A DNA stretch of 64,000 nt, taken from RFXV01 sp038150465 (GTDB lineage Bacteria > Bacteroidota > Bacteroidia > Flavobacteriales > Schleiferiaceae). Location of the stretch: assembly GCA_038150465.1 (NCBI GenBank), contig JAYOTP010000001.1, positions 1-64,000 on the forward strand, written 5' to 3'. Shown here piece after piece: positions 57,852 to 64,000 of the stretch. A program made the position numbers and the translations under genes. The notes under the pieces were generated by a model. The model searched no databases and had not been told where the DNA came from. It saw only the letters and a program-made list of their open reading frames with translations. How positions within the stretch are numbered: position 1 is the stretch's first letter; each line of letters starts with the position of its first letter.

Positions 57852-59781
57852 TCCGTCTGTGAATTTCGATATGCCCAAAAACCAGTATTCCGCCATCAAA
57901 GTGATCGGTGTTGGTGGTGGCGGAAGCAATGCCGTGAACCACATGTTCGAAGAAGGCATCAAAGGAGTTGATTTCGTGGTCTGCAATACAGATGCTCAGG
58001 CACTGGATGCGAGCCCCATTCAGAACAAGATCCAGTTGGGCCTTTCTCTGACAGAGGGACTTGGTGCCGGAGCCAACCCCGAAGTTGGCGCCCGATCTGC
58101 GGAGGAGAGCCTTGAAGAGATACAGAAGCTGCTGGAAACCAACACCAAGATGGTTTTCGTTACAGCTGGAATGGGCGGGGGAACAGGAACAGGTGCTGCC
58201 CCGATCATCGCCCGGGCGGCCAAGGAGCTCGGAATACTGACGGTAGGCATTGTCACTTCTCCATTCCAATTTGAAGGCAGTCAGAGAAAAAAGCAGGCAG
58301 AAAAAGGCATCGAAGATCTTCGTGCCTGTGTGGATTCCCTGATCGTCATCAACAACAACAAACTCAGAGAAGTCTACGGAAACCTCGGATTCAAGGCGGG
58401 CTTCAGCAAGGCAGATGAAGTGTTGGCAACGGCCGCACGCGGCATTGCCGAGGTCATCACCCATCACTTCACCACCAATATCGACCTGAAGGATGTCAAG
58501 ACCGTCCTGGCCGACAGCGGTTCGGCCATCATGGGTTCTGGTCGTGCTCAGGGAGACAACAAAGCGATCGAAGCCATAAAGGATGCGCTCAATTCGCCGC
58601 TCCTCGACGACAACAACATACGCGGAGCGCAGAACGTATTGCTGCTGATCATATCGGGAGAAGAAGAGATCACCCTGGATGAGATCTCGGATGTAAGCGA
58701 ATTTGTCCAAAGAGAATCTGGAGGCCAGGCGAACATCATCCTAGGTATCGGTGAGGACGTGGGCATCGGACCTTCCATCGCTGTGACCATCATCGCCACG
58801 GGATTCCTTTCAGACCGCACACCCGCCATCCTGGACAAACCCGAGGTCAAAGTGGTCCATGTGCTGGATGAGGATCAGCCTGTGACCCAGGATCTGAGCG
58901 ACTCCACTCCCGTGGACGAATACGCCTCCGCTCCCGTCCGTGAACCGATCGAGTCCAATGCGGTCCCCGTGGAGGAGCCATTCTTCTCGGAAGGGCCGGA
59001 TATGACAGGATCAGAAACTCCAGAAGCACCCGAACAACAGCCCACTCTCTTTCATCTTGAGGAAGAAGAGGAGTCCCAACCCGAACAACCCAGTTCTTTG
59101 GTGTTCACCACTCCGGAAACAGATGTTCATGCCCCGGAGGAAACCGCAGCCCAATCACATTCGGACCTGCAAGAAGTTCCGGAGGCCATAGAGCCTCTGG
59201 CTGCTCCTTCTGATACGAGCGAAGAGCATTTCACCTTCATTGTGGAAGATGAGACCAATGAGGAATCACTTTTAGAGGAGGAAGAGGCAAACGAAACGGC
59301 CATCAGTGCGACCGAACAACCTCTCTCTGAAGTAGAATCCCCTGTTGAAAGAAAGGTCGTTGTGCTCGACGATCTTCTGGACTTTGAAAAAACACTTGAA
59401 GAGGCCGGATCTCCAGTTATGCAGGCAGAGGAAGAAACTTCCGAGCCCGAACTCCAAATAGAGCATCACATCAAAACGGAGGAGGAGATGCAAAGTGCGC
59501 TAACGGAAACAGCGGCCCCTATCGACCCTTTTGAAAGCCCAATTTCCGAAAGTGCTCAGCGCATTGCCGCCGAAAGAAGAACCCGTTTGGAGGGATTCAA
59601 TTACCGCTTCAAGAACAACGGCAGCGTAAAGGAAGCAGAGAGCATTCCCGCTTATAAAAGGCAGGGACTGGACATCGACACCTCGGTTCGCCCCTCTCAA
59701 CAGGACGAGACGAGCGGAATGTCCATCGACGAGGAGGGGCTGAAGAGCAACAACAGATTCCTTCACGACAATGTCGACTGA
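57835..59781 (+). CDS. ftsZ: cell division GTPase FtsZ with long acidic linker
   Basis: A 648-residue tubulin homologue. GTP-binding parts: VIGVGGGGSNAVNHM (about 23-37) and GGGTGTG (114-120), then the T7 synergy region NNNKLREVYG with catalytic residues near ADEVLAT. The globular part ends near residue 340. A Glu/Pro-rich linker (about 345-565) follows, then a basic helix (AAERRTRLEGF) and the C-terminal peptide NNRFLHDNVD, the Bacteroidota version of the FtsA-binding tail. At this size it is much longer than a model FtsZ (about 380-400). It overlaps yqeY by 11 bp. Confidence 0.96.
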   Translation: MTNENDPSVNFDMPKNQYSAIKVIGVGGGGSNAVNHMFEEGIKGVDFVVCNTDAQALDASPIQNKIQLGLSLTEGLGAGANPEVGARSAEESLEEIQKLLETNTKMVFVTAGMGGGTGTGAAPIIARAAKELGILTVGIVTSPFQFEGSQRKKQAEKGIEDLRACVDSLIVINNNKLREVYGNLGFKAGFSKADEVLATAARGIAEVITHHFTTNIDLKDVKTVLADSGSAIMGSGRAQGDNKAIEAIKDALNSPLLDDNNIRGAQNVLLLIISGEEEITLDEISDVSEFVQRESGGQANIILGIGEDVGIGPSIAVTIIATGFLSDRTPAILDKPEVKVVHVLDEDQPVTQDLSDSTPVDEYASAPVREPIESNAVPVEEPFFSEGPDMTGSETPEAPEQQPTLFHLEEEEESQPEQPSSLVFTTPETDVHAPEETAAQSHSDLQEVPEAIEPLAAPSDTSEEHFTFIVEDETNEESLLEEEEANETAISATEQPLSEVESPVERKVVVLDDLLDFEKTLEEAGSPVMQAEEETSEPELQIEHHIKTEEEMQSALTETAAPIDPFESPISESAQRIAAERRTRLEGFNYRFKNNGSVKEAESIPAYKRQGLDIDTSVRPSQQDETSGMSIDEEGLKSNNRFLHDNVD

Positions 59782-60232
59782 CGCATCGCTCGAAGTACTC
59801 ATTCAAGACGAGATCAAGACGGCCATGAAGGCCAAGGATCGCGAAAAGCTGGAGGCGTTGAGAAGCATCAAATCCGCCATCATGCTCGCCAAGACCGAGA
59901 AAGGCGCACGGACCGAACTGGGTCGTGACGACGAGGTCAAACTCCTCCAAAGACTTCTCAAGCAGCGCAAAGAAGCCGCGTCGATCTTTACCGAACAAGG
60001 TCGGGAGGACCTGGCCGCCGTGGAGCAACAGCAATCTGAGATCATCCAGTCGTTCCTGCCTGAGGCCATGGACGAGGCTGAACTTCGTCTGCTCATTCAG
60101 GCTGTGATCGAGCAGGTCGGTGCCACTTCCCAAAGGGATATGGGAAAGGTGATGGGCCCCGCGAATGCACGTATTGCTGGAAGGGCCGAGGGCAAGAAGA
60201 TCGCTCAGATCGTCCGTGAGCTGCTGAGCTGA
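59771..60232 (+). CDS. GatB/YqeY domain protein
   Basis: A 153-residue helical protein of the YqeY family: the basic N-terminal helices (IKTAMKAKDREKLEALRSIKSAI) and the GatB-like C-terminal domain (AELRLLIQAVIEQVGATS, RDMGKVMG, GKKIAQIVRELL). Members may act on misacylated tRNA. In Bacteroidota it commonly follows ftsZ. The stop is 4 bp from the stop of the convergent porT gene, so there is no space for an ordinary terminator. Confidence 0.93.
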   Translation: MSTDASLEVLIQDEIKTAMKAKDREKLEALRSIKSAIMLAKTEKGARTELGRDDEVKLLQRLLKQRKEAASIFTEQGREDLAAVEQQQSEIIQSFLPEAMDEAELRLLIQAVIEQVGATSQRDMGKVMGPANARIAGRAEGKKIAQIVRELLS

Positions 60233-60236
60233 TCGC

Positions 60237-60932
60237 CTATTCGAAAGTGAAATTGATGAGCACCGCCCGGGTGTGGATGGACCGAATGCCGTCCACCAGC
60301 AGGGTGCCGTCCTGAATGAGTAGATCGGCTTGTCCAAAGGTGGCGATCAGTTGCGGACTGAATTTGAAGTATTCAAAGTAGATGTCCACTCCTACGCCGA
60401 TCTCGTATCCAAGATCATTGCGGTTCAGCTTGAAGAACTCCTCTTCTTTCGTGTCCATCTTTGAGGCCAGATCCAGCGTGTATTTCAGGCCAGCCAGCAG
60501 ATACCAGCGATGGTTGTCCATCCGGTCGCCACGAAATTTCAGTTCCCAGGGCACCTCAATGAAAGCCGATTCCACCTCCCTAAAAACCGTACTGCGTCTT
60601 CCGCTGAAGCGATCGTTCACGTCGAAATACAAATTGCGCACGGTGGCCGAGAAGCCCGGTACAAAACGCAGAGCAAGATTGTCTGTAAGCCTCAGGTCTG
60701 AGACGATGCGTATGGTATATCCAGGTTTGACCTCAGAACGAACCGCGTAGTAACCAGGAATGGACGTCAGATCGTACTCCCGAATATAGAAATCCGAATA
60801 GTTGATGCCCAGGCTGAAGCCAAAATGCAGAGGCTTCGTGTCGTACTTGGGCTGGTTTCTCAGACGCCCTCTTTGGGCGCTCAGCACAAGCGGAAGAGCG
60901 ATCAGCAGTGTGACGATTCGTATCATCCTCAT
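60237..60932 (-). CDS. porT: T9SS protein PorT
   Basis: A 231-residue outer-membrane protein with signal peptide (IRIVTLLIALPLVLSAQ) and the PorT opening PKYDTKPLHFGFSLGINYSDF. Beta-strand patterns and the terminal Phe (INFTFE) fit an outer-membrane barrel. PorT is required for T9SS secretion in Porphyromonas gingivalis and gliding bacteria. Its place 26 bp behind ubiE matches the common ubiE-porT order. Confidence 0.9.
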   Translation of the reverse strand: MRMIRIVTLLIALPLVLSAQRGRLRNQPKYDTKPLHFGFSLGINYSDFYIREYDLTSIPGYYAVRSEVKPGYTIRIVSDLRLTDNLALRFVPGFSATVRNLYFDVNDRFSGRRSTVFREVESAFIEVPWELKFRGDRMDNHRWYLLAGLKYTLDLASKMDTKEEEFFKLNRNDLGYEIGVGVDIYFEYFKFSPQLIATFGQADLLIQDGTLLVDGIRSIHTRAVLINFTFE

Positions 60933-60958
60933 TTTCAGGGAACGCTCTTTCTGTTTGG

Positions 60959-61684
60959 TTATTTCTTCCCGAGGTAAAGACTGGCCACGCCAAAGGTCAG
61001 GGGCACACAGCGCAGTTCCGACAATCCAGCGGCTTTCATGTGCTCGAGGAATGCTGAACCATAGGGAAAGGCCTTTACGGATTCCGGCAAATAACTGTAG
61101 GCCGACTCATCCTTTGACAATAGTTTTCCAAAAGCGGGCAAGATGTACTCAGAGTAAAATCCATACAGCTGTCTGAATGGGCTCGAAGTTGGCTTGGAGA
61201 ATTCCAGTACGATGACCGTTCCTCCTTTGCGGGTCACTCGAGCCATCTCTGACAGACCCTGATCCAGATGTTCAAAGTTGCGTACCCCAAAGGCAGCTGT
61301 GACCAGATCGAAGGAATCGTCTTCGTATCCTATATTTTCTGAGTCTCCGTATTCAAGCCTGACCTTTGGGTCCATCCCTCTCTTGGTCACCTTCTGCCTG
61401 CCCACTTCCAACATGCCGTTGGAAATGTCGAGGCCGATGATCTCACTCGCGCCGGTCTTCTCCAATGCGATGGCCACGTCGCCTGTTCCGGTGGCGATAT
61501 CCAAAATGCGTTCAGGCGCAGCCTTTTTGGCCTCACGGACCAACTTCCGCCTCCAGCCCTTGTCGATGCCGAACGATAAAAAGTGATTGAGAAAGTCATA
61601 CCGCCCACTGATCTGATCGAACATCTGGGCGACCTGTTCTTTCTTCGAGCCATCTGCCTCTTTATAAGGTTTTACCTGCGCCAT
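60959..61684 (-). CDS. ubiE: demethylmenaquinone methyltransferase
   Basis: A 241-residue SAM methyltransferase of the UbiE/MenG family: VAQMFDQISGRYDFLNHFLSFGIDKGWRRKLV at the N-terminus, ILDIATGTGDVAI SAM site, and YGDSENIGYEDDSFDLVTAAFGVRNF. It methylates demethylmenaquinone to menaquinone, the quinone of Bacteroidota. The ATG at 61684 follows directly after the U-tract of a terminator hairpin; longer frames would run through that hairpin. Cotranscribed with porT. Confidence 0.95.
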   Translation of the reverse strand: MAQVKPYKEADGSKKEQVAQMFDQISGRYDFLNHFLSFGIDKGWRRKLVREAKKAAPERILDIATGTGDVAIALEKTGASEIIGLDISNGMLEVGRQKVTKRGMDPKVRLEYGDSENIGYEDDSFDLVTAAFGVRNFEHLDQGLSEMARVTRKGGTVIVLEFSKPTSSPFRQLYGFYSEYILPAFGKLLSKDESAYSYLPESVKAFPYGSAFLEHMKAAGLSELRCVPLTFGVASLYLGKK

Positions 61685-61726
61685 AAAAAAAGAACACCCT
61701 TCGCTGCAATTGGTTGCAAGGGTGTT
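61685..61726 (-). terminator. terminator hairpin abutting the ubiE start
   Basis: On the minus strand AACACCCTT pairs with AAGGGTGTT (61693-61726; 9 bp, loop with an inner GCAA/TTGC). A C and then seven T (61685-61691) follow, and the next bases are the ATG of ubiE. It fits the tRNA-Arg pair upstream but makes the ubiE leader unusual. Confidence 0.8.
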
Positions 61727-61739
61727 TTGAATCATTTAG

Positions 61740-61811
61740 TAGCCCCGAAGGGAATCGAACCCATACCTAGAGAACCGGAATCTCTTATTCTATCCATTAA
61801 ACTACGGGGCC
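61740..61811 (-). tRNA. tRNA-Arg (anticodon CCG)
   Basis: A 72-nt cloverleaf on the minus strand. Acceptor stem GGCCCCG pairs with CGGGGCT plus A73 (G1:U72 wobble). Anticodon stem AGAGA/TCTCT; loop TTCCGGT gives anticodon CCG, reading CGG. T-loop TTCGATT is standard; the T-stem has one U-U mismatch. CCA is not encoded. Confidence 0.95.
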
Positions 61812-61826
61812 AAAACGGACCATCTG

Positions 61827-61898
61827 TAGCCCTGCCAGGAATCGAACCTGGATCTAGAGTTTAGGAAACTCCTATTCTATCCGTTGAACTACAGGGCC
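61827..61898 (-). tRNA. tRNA-Arg (anticodon CCT)
   Basis: A 72-nt cloverleaf on the minus strand, 15 bp upstream of the CCG gene. Acceptor stem GGCCCTG/CAGGGCT plus A73 (again G1:U72). Anticodon stem GGAGT/ACTCT; loop TTCCTAA gives anticodon CCT, reading AGG. D-arm and T-arm are complete and similar to its neighbour, suggesting a tandem duplication. Confidence 0.95.
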
Positions 61899-61933
61899 CA
61901 AGCTTCTGCAAGAACGCTCCCCAAAAGGGGCGG

Positions 61934-61941
61934 CAAAGATA
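61934..61941 (-). promoter_or_regulatory. -7 box of the tRNA-Arg operon
   Basis: TATCTTTG on the minus strand, exact TAnnTTTG match, 35 nt upstream of the first tRNA. The expected start gives a short 5' leader to be trimmed by RNase P. Confidence 0.55.
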
Positions 61942-61990
61942 AGGAACCCTTTGGGCAGTTGCTAGTCGGTACGGAGTCGGTCAAAAGAAA

Positions 61991-62674
61991 CTAGCGTCTG
62001 CGGTTGCGAACCTGCTGACGGGCATACTCTTCCCAGTCGCGGATCTTCCCCTCGATCTCATCCTGCTTCTTATCCACATGGCTCATGGTGCGACGGACCA
62101 TTTGCGTGTACACGATCAGTGCAACAAAGAGAAGGACAAAGAGCAACTTGAATGTGATATAGCTCTGAAAGGAAGTACGGGGCGGCTCGATCAGGAATAA
62201 AGGAACCACCAGGGAATCCATAAAGAACAAAACGACAATGATCCCCGTGAAGAAGGACAACAACCAACTTCTTCCCTTGACAAAGACAAATGTCACCTGA
62301 ACCACGAGCAGTCCAATGAAACAAGCGATGCTGTATCTCAAATACGGCATCGGTGCGTCCGTCTTCAGCGTCCAGCTGGGAATGAACACCTCTACGGCAA
62401 GCAGTATGAGGTAGCAGACCAAGGCCACTCTGTATTGACCATTGGCATTGAGGCTCAGACAAAAAAGACTGCCCATGGTGAGGGTACCGATAATGTGCAG
62501 AAAACCAGAATTGACATCGGGGAAGAAAATTCCTGTTCCTACTTGCAATGCAAGACCGATCATCCAGATCAGGACGATGATGCCGCTCAGTGCGCGCGTC
62601 ACTCTTCGTTCCTCTTCAGGCAGATGCACGGGCACCGACCAGGACGAGAGGGCGTTCAAGAATGATTGCATCAT
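61991..62674 (-). CDS. polytopic membrane protein of unknown function
   Basis: A 227-residue protein with about six hydrophobic segments over residues 30-195 and a cytoplasmic C-terminal charged helix (SHVDKKQDEIEGKIRDWEEYARQQ), likely a coiled coil. The layout recalls the membrane part of Bacteroidota sensor kinases, but no kinase domain follows. TACCTTTA on the minus strand (62680-62687) lies 5 nt before the ATGATG start. Function unknown. Confidence 0.72.
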   Translation of the reverse strand: MMQSFLNALSSWSVPVHLPEEERRVTRALSGIIVLIWMIGLALQVGTGIFFPDVNSGFLHIIGTLTMGSLFCLSLNANGQYRVALVCYLILLAVEVFIPSWTLKTDAPMPYLRYSIACFIGLLVVQVTFVFVKGRSWLLSFFTGIIVVLFFMDSLVVPLFLIEPPRTSFQSYITFKLLFVLLFVALIVYTQMVRRTMSHVDKKQDEIEGKIRDWEEYARQQVRNRRR

Positions 62675-62735
62675 GAAGGTAAAGGTAGAATAAGCGCAAC
62701 AACGGCAAGAAATTTCTTACCCAGGCCCTGTTTTT

Positions 62736-63074
62736 TTAGATACCGAAGGCCTCATTGACCTCGTCTATCATTTCGTGGTGAGGTCCTGCCATCAAGTCGA
62801 TCTTCAGGGTATTCTTCAGATTCCAAGTGCCCCAGATCGCCATCAAGAGAACAACTGTTCCCAAGAAAACCAGGAGAAGGGTCTTTGCACCAAAAGTGAA
62901 TTTGTCGAGTACTTCGTCTACGTGATCCCGTTCTTGTGGAACCACATCGGTCAATGGTTCAAGCTCATTGACCCGAGCTACTCTTTGCAATGGGACAGCC
63001 GCCATACGCACTCTTCCCTGTACTTCCTGGAAAGTTCCTTCTGTGTAGACCGGAGTATTTGCTGTGTATCCCAT
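62736..63074 (-). CDS. small single-helix membrane protein
   Basis: A 112-residue protein with a polar N-terminal half (cytoplasmic, with an acidic stretch LDKFTFGAK before the membrane) and one helix (about 65-83, LLLVFLGTVVLLMAIWG), then a short outer part ending NEAFGI. No family is recognised. It has the clearest promoter in this region (TTG-N20-TACATTTG). Confidence 0.7.
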   Translation of the reverse strand: MGYTANTPVYTEGTFQEVQGRVRMAAVPLQRVARVNELEPLTDVVPQERDHVDEVLDKFTFGAKTLLLVFLGTVVLLMAIWGTWNLKNTLKIDLMAGPHHEMIDEVNEAFGI

Positions 63075-63098
63075 GACTTTGTTGTTCGATTACTGAGT

Positions 63099-63129
63099 CA
63101 AATGTAGTCCGCATCCTACATTCCTACAA
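63099..63129 (-). promoter_or_regulatory. promoter of the small membrane protein gene
   Basis: Minus strand: TTG (63127-63129), 20 bp, TACATTTG (63099-63106), the full Bacteroidota pattern at ideal spacing. The ATG lies 24 nt after the -7 box. Confidence 0.75.
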
Positions 63130-63411
63130 GGTTTTTTGTAAGATTTTTCTTGTTTTGACGGCGAAGGAAAGCTAAATACTTGATTTTGAGGCTCCTTTAA
63201 GTAGTCTCATTCTTACATTTTGGTTTCAGAAAAAGAATTTCATCACCCGTCTGGGTCTCAAATCAGGATCGACTCACCCCAAATATCATCTTTTATTACA
63301 TCTTTTTCTTACAAATAATTCTTTGGGTGCCGCCTGCAAAAACTCCTGGCCTGGCTGCAAAAATGAAAATGGAGGGTAAAGACCTCGGATTTGGGAACCG
63401 AATTGGATCAG
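63130..63411. other. AT-rich intergenic region
   Basis: About 280 bp without a supported gene. Several T-runs and TACATTTT/TTACAAATAA-type stretches make it look regulatory rather than coding. I see no stable GC hairpin with a U-run and no tRNA-like fold. Confidence 0.4.
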
Positions 63412-63882
63412 CTACTGACAATGCCGATGTGCACCACAACTCGCCGCCCAGGAAAAGGGCTTCCCTGCGGCCTTGAAACCCATGGATTGGATCAGGCCCA
63501 TGCTTGCATCGAATAGCTGATGCGATTTGAACTGCGGATTTTCATTGATGTCCACATGGACGGTGATGTCTCCGAATTCCCGTAAGAAGTCGGCCACCTC
63601 GACCGCACGCGTCACCTCACTCCACAGCCGCTCATAACCCCCTCCTTTGGGTTTTCGTTCGATCTCGTTCAGATGAACCTCGGAAACGCCCCGTCCCACA
63701 TCCCACATGCATACCACCGTCGAATACTTGACCTGATCTCCGCGGACTTTGGAGTCTGCACCGATGTGGATCTGACCCATTGGATGCGCATTGAGCCAAT
63801 CCCGGACATATGTGCGCAGATCCAGGACCCTTCGGCCCTGCCCATCGCTGAAGCGCTCAGTTCGTGTAGCAGAGGTTTCCAT
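63412..63882 (-). CDS. YkuK/DUF458-like RNase H-fold protein
   Basis: A 156-residue protein. IHIGADSKVRGDQVKYSTVVCM (about residue 40) looks like the first RNase H-type strand with Asp, VHVDINENPQFKSHQLFDASMG contains the second Asp-bearing strand, and the end GKPFSWAASCGAHRHCQ matches the KPxxWAA pattern of the YkuK/DUF458 family. Its role is unknown. The ATG at 63882 is preferred over a GTG at 63888; TATATTCG (63892-63899) lies 9 nt upstream. Confidence 0.78.
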   Translation of the reverse strand: METSATRTERFSDGQGRRVLDLRTYVRDWLNAHPMGQIHIGADSKVRGDQVKYSTVVCMWDVGRGVSEVHLNEIERKPKGGGYERLWSEVTRAVEVADFLREFGDITVHVDINENPQFKSHQLFDASMGLIQSMGFKAAGKPFSWAASCGAHRHCQ

Positions 63883-64000
63883 GGACACGAACGAATATAA
63901 GGAACAGCCTTGTCGGAAAGAAGGCGATCCAAGAGCGTTCCATTACTCGGAGAGAACTACTCTTTTAGAAAATTTCGGCTGAGAATACGCGAGGCCAATT
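63883..64000. other. window end without a supported gene
   Basis: About 118 bp upstream of the YkuK-like gene. It holds a -7-like TATATTCG on the minus strand (63892-63899). Short open frames here have no coding character that I can support. Confidence 0.35.

Noticed and set aside
61919..61930. CCCC-AAAA-GGGG hairpin upstream of the tRNAs as a terminator
   Set aside because: Only a 4-bp stem and no U-run; it lies between the promoter box and the first tRNA, so it is probably a leader feature or chance.
63791..63982. 63-codon plus-strand frame at the window end
   Set aside because: It overlaps the YkuK-like gene antisense and has no recognisable motif.
1..64000. CRISPR array, insertion sequence, prophage or toxin-antitoxin module
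   Set aside because: I read both strands for repeats, transposase motifs and short paired ORFs and found none that I could support.

Overview
This window reads as chromosomal DNA of a gliding/T9SS-bearing member of the Bacteroidota, most like Flavobacteriales, with a base composition around or slightly above half G+C by eye. The main pointers are GldB, GldC and PorT, two large secreted proteins with the gliding-motility (CHU_C) C-terminal sorting domain, the Bacteroidota gene order in the division/cell-wall cluster, promoter boxes of the TAnnTTTG type, and a lack of clear Shine-Dalgarno sequences. Genes are packed tightly on both strands with many 1-14 bp overlaps. I see no rRNA, insertion sequence, prophage or CRISPR array.

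Layout. 1-6.6 kb: small envelope genes (SGNH-like lipoprotein, e(P4)-type acid phosphatase, OM-barrel-like protein, lipoprotein, SOUL protein), then a RhlE-type DEAD-box helicase with a cold-shock-domain protein. 6.6-9.4 kb: a secreted Cys-repeat protein, a secreted hypothetical, a TM2 protein and a methyltransferase. 9.75-12.0 kb: an energy-transduction operon, exbB - small membrane protein - exbD - exbD. 12.1-20.4 kb: CPBP protease, dusB, LolC/E-like permease, rbfA, MsbA-like ABC exporter, methylmalonyl-CoA epimerase, pdxA and an M17 aminopeptidase. 20.5-26.3 kb: two paralogous T9SS client proteins facing each other around the riboflavin synthase gene. 26.6-30.1 kb: lepA, acyl-CoA thioesterase, SPOR protein. 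30.1-36.0 kb: aromatic amino acid catabolism (hppD, hmgA for tyrosine; kynU, kmo for tryptophan) with a UbiA-like membrane protein. 36.0-40.0 kb: a four-gene two-component cassette plus an orphan sensor kinase. 40.0-44.2 kb: nadE, OM barrel, gldB, gldC, engB, hydrolase. 44.3-60.2 kb: the complete dcw cluster mraZ-rsmH-ftsL-ftsI-murE-mraY-murD-ftsW-murG-murC-ftsQ-ftsA-ftsZ, followed by yqeY. 60.2-64 kb: porT-ubiE, two tandem tRNA-Arg genes, two small membrane proteins and a YkuK/DUF458-like RNase H-fold protein.

How parts work together. The dcw block makes and polymerises lipid II at the divisome; MurE carries the DNPR motif of meso-diaminopimelate enzymes. A three-repeat TGGG(N) operator-like sequence next to the mraZ promoter suggests MraZ autoregulation of the block. 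The gliding/secretion genes (gldB, gldC, porT) fit with the two sorting-domain proteins encoded in the same window.

The most unusual observations are a 31-codon membrane micro-ORF that fills the ftsA-ftsZ gap, promoter boxes only 3-5 nt from several start codons (predicting leaderless mRNAs), a terminator whose U-tract runs straight into the ubiE start codon after two tRNA-Arg genes, and a secreted protein with duplicated CC-x8-C motifs. I did not find a convincing wholly new multi-gene system; the strongest leads are these regulatory and small-gene observations. All family assignments come from reading motifs, not from searches.
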